This document shows, piece by piece, positions 1 to 6,918 of a stretch of 7,310 bases of DNA. Source of the stretch: an uncultured Sphingomonadales bacterium (lineage in GTDB: Bacteria; Pseudomonadota; Alphaproteobacteria; Sphingomonadales; Sphingomonadaceae). Both the position numbers and the translations under genes were made by a program. The stretch's first letter is position 1. Every line of letters starts with the position of its first letter. Below the pieces are notes generated by a model. That model was not told where the DNA came from. It did no database searches and saw nothing but the letters and a program-made list of their open reading frames with translations. The stretch is from NCBI GenBank assembly GCA_903958285.1, contig CAJBSR010000136.1, forward strand, positions 1 through 7,310, given 5' to 3'.

Positions 1-11
1 CGCATGGTCCC

Positions 12-30
12 CCTCCCCCGGTGGGGGAGG
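12..30. repeat. Short perfect GC hairpin downstream of pntA
   Basis: CCTCCCCC (12-19) and GGGGGAGG (23-30) form a perfect 8-bp stem with a 3-base ggt loop, seven bases beyond the pntA stop codon. It could stall polymerase or protect the 3' end of the pntA message. Reading in the pntA direction, no T-run follows the stem, so it is not a canonical intrinsic terminator. The next transhydrogenase gene (the membrane part of the alpha subunit) would be expected just to the left, so the hairpin may lie within an operon. C-run/G-run palindromes of this kind also occur as dispersed repeats in alphaproteobacteria. Confidence 0.55.
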
Positions 31-36
31 ATTGAG

Positions 37-1167
37 TCACCCCAACAGCCTTTCATGCACCACTTTGCCGCCCTGTGTCAGGCGGATGGCGGCGGTGATT
101 TCGTCGTCATCGGGGAGGACAGGCTTGCCCGTTTCTTTGTCCCAGAAGGCGGAGAGGAAATTGAACAGGTTGCGCGCGAACAAAGCCGAAGAGTCGGCGG
201 CCAAGTGTGCCGGTGTGTTGGAATAGCCGATGATCTTCACGCCGTGCTTCACGACAACCTCGTCAGGCTTGGAGCCTTCGACATTGCCGCCTTGTGCCAC
301 GGCCAAGTCGAAGATGACGGAGCCCGGCTTCATCGTTGCAATTTGCGCATCGGTGATGAGGCGCGGGGCCGCACGACCCGGGATGAGCGCTGTCGTAATG
401 ACAATGTCCTGCTTGGCGATGTGCGCGGAGACGAGCTCGGCTTGTGCGGCCTTATACTCGTCGGACATTTCGGTGGCGTAGCCGCCAGCGCCTTCGCCTT
501 CGATGCCTTTGACGGCTTCGACGAAGATCGCCTTGGCGCCGAGGGATTCGATCTGTTCCTTCGTTGCCGAACGAACATCGGTCGCCGAGACCTGCGCGCC
601 CAAGCGGCGGGCCGTGGCAATCGCCTGCAGCCCCGCCACACCCACGCCCATGATGAAGGCGCGCGCCGCAGAGACGGTGCCTGCCGCTGTCATCATCATC
701 GGGAAGGCACGGCCATAAGCCGAGGCCGCTTCAATGACGGCTTTATAGCCTGACAGGTTCGACTGTGATGAGAGAATATCCATCGACTGCGCACGGGTGA
801 TGCGCGGCATGAACTCCATCGCCAAAGCTTCCACACCGGCGGCGGCATAGGCATCCACGCGCGCGCGTTGGCCGAACGGATCAAGCCCCGCGACAATCCA
901 AGCGCCGGTTGCAATGCCCTTCAGTGCCTTGGGGTCTGGCCCCTGCACGCCCAGCACAATGTCGGCGCCCTTCAGCACCTCAGCGGCTTTGCCGACCGTC
1001 GCACCTGCTGCTGCATAATCGGCATCGGCAATGGAGGCGCCTGCCCCTGCACCGGCTTCGACAGCGACAGTGGCGCCCAGCGCGATGAATTTCTTCACCG
1101 TTTCAGGCGTCGCTGAAACGCGCGTTTCCCCTGCTGCCGTTTCGCGCAGGACGGCGAGTTTTGTCAC
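37..1167 (-). CDS. pntA: NAD(P) transhydrogenase subunit alpha part 1 (NAD(H)-binding domain I)
   Basis: This is the soluble NAD(H)-binding domain I of the proton-translocating transhydrogenase, which uses the proton gradient to transfer hydride from NADH to NADP+. At 376 residues it matches the split alpha subunit of alphaproteobacteria; the membrane segment and PntB are separate genes expected beyond the left edge. Visible motifs are the start KLAVLRET..GETRVSATPETV, the loop PRITRAQSMD with R122, Q127, D130 and S133 (equivalent, with an offset of five, to the nicotinamide-contacting residues R127, Q132, D135, S138 that I recall for Rhodospirillum rubrum), the Rossmann loop GVGVAG (174-179) with D197, and the mobile loop GGYATEMSDEY with Y230. 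The start is GTG at 1167, one base after the stop of the upstream small gene. No Shine-Dalgarno is visible (upstream reads ccaactaaa), so translation by reinitiation is likely. No other start fits the conserved N-terminus. Confidence 0.95.
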   Translation of the reverse strand: MTKLAVLRETAAGETRVSATPETVKKFIALGATVAVEAGAGAGASIADADYAAAGATVGKAAEVLKGADIVLGVQGPDPKALKGIATGAWIVAGLDPFGQRARVDAYAAAGVEALAMEFMPRITRAQSMDILSSQSNLSGYKAVIEAASAYGRAFPMMMTAAGTVSAARAFIMGVGVAGLQAIATARRLGAQVSATDVRSATKEQIESLGAKAIFVEAVKGIEGEGAGGYATEMSDEYKAAQAELVSAHIAKQDIVITTALIPGRAAPRLITDAQIATMKPGSVIFDLAVAQGGNVEGSKPDEVVVKHGVKIIGYSNTPAHLAADSSALFARNLFNFLSAFWDKETGKPVLPDDDEITAAIRLTQGGKVVHERLLG

Positions 1168-1168
1168 T

Positions 1169-1294
1169 TTAGTTGGAAATGAGAATGATGACGAGCGCGG
1201 TCACGAGGACCGACGCGATTGTGCCCCACTTCAGCATGCTCATCACGCCTGCATAGGTGCCTTCATGTGCCTTCATGTCGTTGTTGCTGGCCAT
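1169..1294 (-). CDS. Small single-TM protein, aa3-type cytochrome c oxidase subunit IV-like (COX4_pro_2 family)
   Basis: The product is 41 residues: a short polar N-terminus with the typical sequence HEGTYAGVMSMLKWGTI (10-26), then one hydrophobic segment (about 22-39) ending in SN. This matches the bacterial aa3-type oxidase subunit IV family, a one-helix subunit on the outside of the aa3 oxidase. The ATG at 1294 was chosen over an upstream ATG at 1354 because a good ribosome binding site, GGGAGAAG, lies about six bases before it and the conserved sequence begins here; the 20 extra residues of the longer form look unrelated. The stop (TAA, 1171-1169) is one base from the GTG of pntA, so the two form a transcription unit. 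No other oxidase genes are nearby. Membership of the oxidase is inferred from family; a role with the transhydrogenase is possible. Confidence 0.85.
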   Translation of the reverse strand: MASNNDMKAHEGTYAGVMSMLKWGTIASVLVTALVIILISN

Positions 1295-1407
1295 TGCGTC
1301 TTCTCCCGTTGAATCCTGAGGCACCGCTTTAATGGCGGATGAACTGTGTCTCAAGTCTCCATTCAGCTTTCGATTCTTAATTGGCCCGCGTGTCCGTCGT
1401 CACAGGT

Positions 1408-1423
1408 TTAAGGCCATATTTAC
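1408..1423 (+). promoter_or_regulatory. Possible CtrA binding site (8 of 9 consensus bases)
   Basis: TTAA-ggccata-TTTAC matches the CtrA consensus TTAA-N7-TTAAC at eight of nine defined positions. It ends 50 bases before the ATG of the response regulator, which is a usual position for CtrA-activated promoters. CtrA is the alphaproteobacterial cell-cycle and motility master regulator and is known to control sigma-54 activators in Caulobacter. This is a pattern match only. A second eight-of-nine match (TTAA-tggcgga-TGAAC) lies at 1329-1344 on the subunit IV side. Confidence 0.3.
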
Positions 1424-1463
1424 GCTTATTATCTAAAAACGTCCGAAATCGGGACAGAATTTC

Positions 1464-1469
1464 AGGGGG
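1464..1469 (+). promoter_or_regulatory. Ribosome binding site fixing the start of the NtrC-type regulator
   Basis: AGGGGG lies four bases before the ATG at 1474 and is the only purine-rich Shine-Dalgarno-like stretch in the area. It supports the ATG at 1474 over the upstream in-frame TTG at 1381. A second in-frame ATG at 1489 would place it 19 bases away, which is too far. Confidence 0.6.
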
Positions 1470-1473
1470 CAAG

Positions 1474-2895
1474 ATGACGCCAACGGGCATGCGCATGGTC
1501 ATGCTGATCGACGATGAACCAGCGCAGCAGCGGCTGGTGTCGGCGCTCGCTGCGCGCGCAGGCTGGCGCACCATCTTCGCTGCCGACTCCGAAACCGCCA
1601 TTGCGCATCTCGGCACGCGTGACGGGATGATGCTCGACGCGGTCCTTATCGATCACTCCATGTCGAATGATGAAGCGGTGGCCTTGATCCGGGAGATCAA
1701 GGCGCGTCGTCAGATGCTCCCTATCCTCATGCTCACGCCGGTCAGCGATGTCGGCATTGCGGTCGAAGCGATGCGCGCAGGGGCCACGGATTTCCTGGTA
1801 AAGCCGATTGCGCCGGACCGGCTGATTGCCGCGCTTGATGCAACTCTGGATGAACGCGTGGCGGCCGGCGAACTGCGTCCGCTCACCGAGAAAATTTCTG
1901 CCACGCTCGGCTTTGAGGACATTGTCGGCTCCTCACCGGATTTCCGCGCCGCACTTGCTATCGCCGCCAAGGCCGCACGCTCCCGCCTGCCGATCCTTAT
2001 TGAAGGGGAACCGGGCGTCGGCAAGGAAGTCGTGGCAGAAGCCGTCCATGCCGCGTCGCCGCGTTCCAAGCGGACGATGACGACCGTCAATTGCGGCGCG
2101 ATCCCCTCTAACCTCATCGAATCGCATCTGTTCGGGCATGAAAAGGGCGCCTTTGCCGGGGCCTTTGCCCGCCATGTGGGCAAGGTGATTGATGCAGATG
2201 GTGGCACGCTGTTCCTTGATGAAGTTGGCGAACTGTCCATGGGCGCGCAGATCAAGCTGCTCAGCTACCTTCAGACAGGCGAGTTTTTGCCCCTTGGGGC
2301 CCGCTTGCCGCAAGAGGCCGATGTCCGCATTGTCGCTGCCTCCAATTCCAAACTCCTTGAGGCTGTTGAAGCCGGGACGTTCCGTGAGGATCTCTATTAC
2401 CGCCTCAACATCGTTCAGCTGACGATCCCGCCGCTGCGCGAACGGCTGGGTGATATTCCCGCCTTGTCGCGCCATCTGCTCTCGCGCATCGCCAAGCAGC
2501 CGGGGCTGCGCGATCTCGGCATCACCGATGCCGCAATGGAGTTGCTCGTCAGCTATGACTGGCCGGGCAATGTCCGCCAGTTGCAGAATGTCCTCTTCCG
2601 TGCGGCTGTGCTGTGTGAGGGCGATGCGCTCACCATCGGGGATTTTCCGCAGGTCGCCAGCAAGACGGCCCCGCGCTCCATGCCGGATGCGGCCAACACC
2701 AATCAGGATTCCGGCGTCACCCTGTTCCTGTCCGACGGCCATATGCGTCCGCTTGATGATATCGAGGCCGACATCATCCGCCTCGCCATCGGCCATTATC
2801 GCGGCCGCATGACTGAGGTCGCCCGGCGTTTGGGCATCGGCCGGTCCACGCTGTATCGCAAGCTTGCCGAACTGGGGATCAGCGAAGTCGCCTGA
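1474..2895 (+). CDS. NtrC-family response regulator with atypical GAFAGA loop (receiver, AAA+, Fis HTH)
   Basis: The 473-residue protein has the three NtrC-type domains. The receiver (about 8-125) keeps acidic D13/D14, phospho-acceptor D60, T88 and K110. The AAA+ domain (about 147-385) has Walker A GEPGVGKE (178-185), Walker B TLFLDE (245-250), sensor I around RIVAASN (285-291), the FREDLYYR segment (303-310), IPPLRER (318-324) and sensor II GNVRQLQN (365-372). The C-terminus carries a Fis-type helix-turn-helix (about 444-468, MTEVARRLGIGRSTLYRKL). The sigma-54 contact loop, normally GAFTGA, reads GAFAGA (225-230). In well-studied activators this threonine is needed to engage sigma-54, so the protein may use an altered mode, work with few promoters or act with another sigma factor. 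No partner kinase is in view. Phosphorylation control is expected from the complete receiver. It lies alone, with an inverted repeat beginning 13 bases after the stop. Target genes are unknown. Confidence 0.92.
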   Translation: MTPTGMRMVMLIDDEPAQQRLVSALAARAGWRTIFAADSETAIAHLGTRDGMMLDAVLIDHSMSNDEAVALIREIKARRQMLPILMLTPVSDVGIAVEAMRAGATDFLVKPIAPDRLIAALDATLDERVAAGELRPLTEKISATLGFEDIVGSSPDFRAALAIAAKAARSRLPILIEGEPGVGKEVVAEAVHAASPRSKRTMTTVNCGAIPSNLIESHLFGHEKGAFAGAFARHVGKVIDADGGTLFLDEVGELSMGAQIKLLSYLQTGEFLPLGARLPQEADVRIVAASNSKLLEAVEAGTFREDLYYRLNIVQLTIPPLRERLGDIPALSRHLLSRIAKQPGLRDLGITDAAMELLVSYDWPGNVRQLQNVLFRAAVLCEGDALTIGDFPQVASKTAPRSMPDAANTNQDSGVTLFLSDGHMRPLDDIEADIIRLAIGHYRGRMTEVARRLGIGRSTLYRKLAELGISEVA

Positions 2896-2908
2896 CTTCC
2901 CATTTCAT

Positions 2909-2993
2909 CCGTTCGTCCTGAGCTTGTCGAAGGACTGCTCTTCTTGAGTCCGCATTACCAAGGACAGTCCTTCGACAAGCTCAGGACAAACGG
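2909..2993. repeat. Inverted repeat 1: 29-bp arms, sphingomonad intergenic repeat type
   Basis: Arms 2909-2937 and 2965-2993 are complementary at 28 of 29 positions, with a 27-base loop. The left arm contains cctgagcttgtcgaaggac. The only mismatch is at arm position 6 (C on the left, T in the complement of the right arm). It begins 13 bases after the regulator's stop codon and could form a strong RNA hairpin at its 3' end, but no T-run follows, so intrinsic termination is unproven. The core is a widely scattered intergenic repeat in sphingomonads, from general knowledge. Confidence 0.85.
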
Positions 2994-3045
2994 GTTGATG
3001 GTGCTGATCTAAGTCATCACAGGCGCTATGAGGCCCCTTGATCTT

Positions 3046-3201
3046 GTCGCCCCGTGCCCGACACGGGGCTTGGCTCTGCTTGCACCTCCCCGATTGGCAT
3101 GATGCCCGAATGGCCGGTCCTGTGAGTGCAGCGGCATCTGGCAAGCGAGGGGCTGCAGCCGGACGGAGGCTAGCCAAGCCCCGTGTCAAGCACGGGGCGA
3201 C
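3046..3201. repeat. Inverted repeat 2: 30-bp arms with a nested hairpin, 96-bp interior
   Basis: Arms 3046-3075 and 3172-3201 are complementary at 28 of 30 positions around a 96-base interior. Each arm contains its own palindrome: in the left arm GCCCCGTG (3049-3056) and CACGGGGC (3062-3069) pair perfectly around five bases. The element could therefore fold either as one long stem or as two separate hairpins. Its arms are unlike those of repeats 1 and 3. No target-site duplication is visible at its edges and no transposase is inside; it resembles a non-coding miniature repeat or transcript-structuring element. Confidence 0.8.
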
Positions 3202-3266
3202 GCGGAGGTGAAGGCGATCTTGTCCATGCCGCCTAGCCTCTCGCAAATACCGCGCTATGAGGCTTC

Positions 3267-3971
3267 ATGACCGGCGACCTCTTTTCCAGCCCCTCCGATG
3301 CTGCCGTCCGCGACCGGACCTTGGGCCGCGCGGATATCGAAGCGCTGCGGAACGACGGCGTGCCCTTGCACCTTGTCGATTGCGATCTGGAAGACGCTGA
3401 TCTGTCCGACCTTGATCTGACCAGCGCTGTGTTTGAGCGGTGCGCGATGCGCCACACCAAGTTCAAAGGTGCACGGCTGGACGCTGTCCGCTTCATCTCA
3501 TGTCGCGGCGCATTTGCAGATTTTGTCAGCGCGTCTTTGGGTGAGGCGGTCTTCACCTCCAGCGATTTCAACAATGCGGCGTTTCGCGGCGCGACGCTGT
3601 CTTCAGCCCAGTTCAAAAGCTGCAAGCTCACCGGCGCAGACCTAACCGATGCGCGGATGATGGATGTGTGCTTTGAAGAGACGCTGCTGATCAACGCCAA
3701 GTTACCGGGCCATTCTTTCCGCAAGCAAAAGCTGGTCCGCGTCGATTTCAGTCAGGCGGATGTGCGCAAATGTGATTTTCGCGAGGCGGTCCTCGACGCC
3801 TGTTCGTTGCGGGACGCCAATGTGACGGCCTGCCGATTTGAAGGCACAGATCTGCGCGGTGCAGACCTTGGCGGCATCCGGCTGATCGATGCCGCGCCTT
3901 ATCGCGGGGCCATTATCTCCCGCGAACAGGCCGGGCAATTGTTGGCCGAACTTGGTTTGAACGTCCAATAG
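3267..3971 (+). CDS. Pentapeptide-repeat protein, Qnr/MfpA-like architecture
   Basis: The 234-residue protein is a pentapeptide-repeat protein. From L36 to L206 every fifth residue is a large hydrophobic one (L, F, M or V), with a single exception at G81. That gives about 34 consecutive repeats of the A(D/N)LXX type, such as LTGADLTDA and LRGADLGGI, predicting an uninterrupted right-handed quadrilateral beta-helix of eight to nine coils. After the repeats comes a short C-terminal helix, ISREQAGQLLAELGL (217-231), similar in position to the dimerisation helix of the gyrase-binding proteins Qnr and MfpA. No signal peptide or membrane segment is seen, so it is probably cytoplasmic. The ATG at 3267 follows TGAGG by four to five bases. 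Gyrase protection is possible, but pentapeptide repeats serve many roles and no target can be named. It is flanked on both sides by inverted repeats and has no operon partner. Confidence 0.88.
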   Translation: MTGDLFSSPSDAAVRDRTLGRADIEALRNDGVPLHLVDCDLEDADLSDLDLTSAVFERCAMRHTKFKGARLDAVRFISCRGAFADFVSASLGEAVFTSSDFNNAAFRGATLSSAQFKSCKLTGADLTDARMMDVCFEETLLINAKLPGHSFRKQKLVRVDFSQADVRKCDFREAVLDACSLRDANVTACRFEGTDLRGADLGGIRLIDAAPYRGAIISREQAGQLLAELGLNVQ

Positions 3972-3986
3972 CGGAGCCGCCAAACT

Positions 3987-4058
3987 CCGTTCGTGTCGAG
4001 CGAAGTCGAGACACCTTGTGCCGCATTTAAGTCCCTCGACTTCGCTCGGGACAAACGG
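3987..4058. repeat. Inverted repeat 3 between convergent genes, related to repeat 1
   Basis: Arms 3987-4014 and 4031-4058 are complementary at 23 of 28 positions, including an unbroken core cgagcgaagtcgag, with a 16-base loop. It fills the gap between the convergent pentapeptide and DUF2177 genes, where it could act on both transcripts. Its outer ends (ccgttcgt on the left, acaaacgg on the right) are identical to those of repeat 1 at 2909-2993, while the core differs. No T-run follows on either strand, so calling it a terminator would be a guess. Confidence 0.8.
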
Positions 4059-4073
4059 GCTTGCGTCGCGACC

Positions 4074-4490
4074 TCAGTTGCGGCCGAAAATCGCTGTCGT
4101 CACCCACCATCCGGTGAGTGAGGCGCTGCCGGTCAGGACCGTGCCCCACATAATGTCGAGCACGGTGACCTTGGTGCTCCACATTTTGAGCGTCGCCTGA
4201 TTGGTGAGATCATAGGTCGCGTAGCAGAGGCACCCGAGCACTGCGCCTTGGATAAGGGCCGTCTGCCAGCGGCCATTGGCGAGTGCGGGGCCGACGGCGA
4301 ACCACATCATCCCGGCAATGTAGAGCAGGTAAAAGACCACGGCCGGCCCGAGCTTCAAGGACCCCAAAAGCGGGCCGAGTTCCGGCTGGTAAAGCCGCGT
4401 GTACATGGTGCGCAGCCAGATGCTGTCGATCAGCGCAAAGGCGATTCCGCTCGCCAGATATCCCACGGCATATTTTGCAAGCATCGTCAT
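4074..4490 (-). CDS. DUF2177 family membrane protein
   Basis: This is a 138-residue integral membrane protein with four predicted helices (about 4-26, 47-67, 76-94 and 108-131). It carries the conserved signatures of the DUF2177 family: D22-S-I-W-L in helix 1, FYLLYIAG (53-60), YDLTNQATL (93-101) and D112-I-M-W-G (112-116). The function of the family is not known to me. It is the last gene of the rnhB-ccrM-folP cluster, starting 12 bases after folP, with the strong Shine-Dalgarno GGAGGAG in that gap. The first ATG (4490) is only one base from GGAGGAG; the ATG two codons later (4484) has better spacing of about seven bases and may be the true start, giving 136 residues. It faces the pentapeptide gene across inverted repeat 3. 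Confidence 0.85.
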   Translation of the reverse strand: MTMLAKYAVGYLASGIAFALIDSIWLRTMYTRLYQPELGPLLGSLKLGPAVVFYLLYIAGMMWFAVGPALANGRWQTALIQGAVLGCLCYATYDLTNQATLKMWSTKVTVLDIMWGTVLTGSASLTGWWVTTAIFGRN

Positions 4491-4502
4491 TCTCCTCCGC
4501 GG

Positions 4503-6745
<2,243 letters not shown>

Positions 6746-6766
6746 TCAGCACAGAATGCCGGTGGT

Positions 6767-6918
6767 GAGTCATCACGAGTCCCGCGTCAACCCTTGGAGT
6801 CTGGCTTGAATCCTTGAGATTCGCTTTCTGAAAAGCGGAACGAAACGAGTCCCCCACGACATGTGGCGCAAAGTTATCCACAGGGACTCAAGCCCTAGTG
6901 GTGTGGCTGCGAAGACTC
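6767..6918. promoter_or_regulatory. Cluster of eight GANTC methylation sites upstream of ccrM
   Basis: GANTC occurs at 6767, 6777, 6797, 6808, 6818, 6847, 6885 and 6914 (first bases), filling the region upstream of ccrM and touching the rnhB stop codon. All variants but one read GAGTC/GACTC or GAATC/GATTC in mixed contexts. GANTC is the target of the CcrM encoded next door. In Caulobacter, methylation of sites in the ccrM promoter affects its transcription, and GcrA reads GANTC methylation at promoters. The density here is about 25 times that of the rest of the window by my count. No clear -35/-10 pair or CtrA site (no TTAA) is seen in this gap. Confidence 0.8.
6874..6882 (+). promoter_or_regulatory. 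Perfect consensus DnaA box
   Basis: TTATCCACA is an exact match to the high-affinity DnaA box of E. coli oriC and to the consensus used in many bacteria. It lies about 145 bases before the ccrM start, three bases from a GANTC site (6885-6889). DnaA can act as a transcription factor as well as an initiator, so it could link ccrM expression to replication initiation. A single box does not make an origin, and there is no AT-rich unwinding region beside it. Confidence 0.6.

Larger units (their letters stand above)
1295..1473. promoter_or_regulatory. Divergent promoter region between the subunit IV-like/pntA unit and the NtrC-type regulator
   Basis: The 179 bp between two divergent start codons must hold both promoters. 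On the minus strand TTGAGA (1354-1349) stands 17 bases from TAAAGC (1331-1326), a weak housekeeping-like promoter giving a leader of about 30 bases; it is a guess from spacing. On the plus strand the AT-rich stretch 1407-1440 is the likely promoter zone for the regulator, with no convincing -35/-10 pair. Two GANTC sites occur (1311-1315 and 1372-1376), plus two near-matches to the CtrA consensus TTAA-N7-TTAAC (1329-1344 and 1408-1423). I see no good sigma-54 site (TGGC-N8-TTGC type). Confidence 0.5.
2896..3266. other. Gene-free region holding two long inverted repeats
   Basis: These 371 bases contain no credible gene. They hold inverted repeats at 2909-2993 and 3046-3201, listed separately, and the presumed promoter and leader of the pentapeptide gene in the last 65 bases, where I cannot identify a clear -35/-10 pair. 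A reading frame of 113 codons on the minus strand exists only because the repeat arms lack stops in that frame; its PELVEG/FDKLRTNG peptides are the usual translation of these repeats. Confidence 0.75.

Noticed and set aside
4..753. A 249-codon plus-strand frame opposite pntA
   Set aside because: Antisense to a highly conserved enzyme; no recognisable protein family and no start signal.
1381..1473. A TTG start at 1381 adding 31 residues to the response regulator
   Set aside because: Receiver domains begin a few residues before the first acidic pair; the extra peptide is unlike the family, the stretch is AT-rich like a promoter, and AGGGGG precedes the ATG at 1474.
1933..2796. A 287-codon minus-strand frame opposite the response regulator
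   Set aside because: Shadow of the AAA+ and Fis coding region with no domain of its own.
2905..3246. A 113-codon minus-strand reading frame between the regulator and the pentapeptide gene
   Set aside because: Its sequence is simply the translation of inverted repeats 1 and 2 (PELVEG, FDKLRTNG, APCLTRGLA peptides), a well-known false gene in sphingomonad genomes; there is no ribosome binding site or domain.
6784..6790. TTGACG on the minus strand (6789-6784) as a -35 element of a ccrM promoter
   Set aside because: At 16-18 bases downstream the sequence reads around TCACCAC, nothing like a -10 element, so I do not call a promoter there.
6822..6837. CGCTTT-ctga-AAAGCG hairpin in the rnhB-ccrM gap as an rnhB terminator
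   Set aside because: Only a six-pair stem, with no T-run after it in the direction of rnhB; I regard it as unproven and probably incidental.
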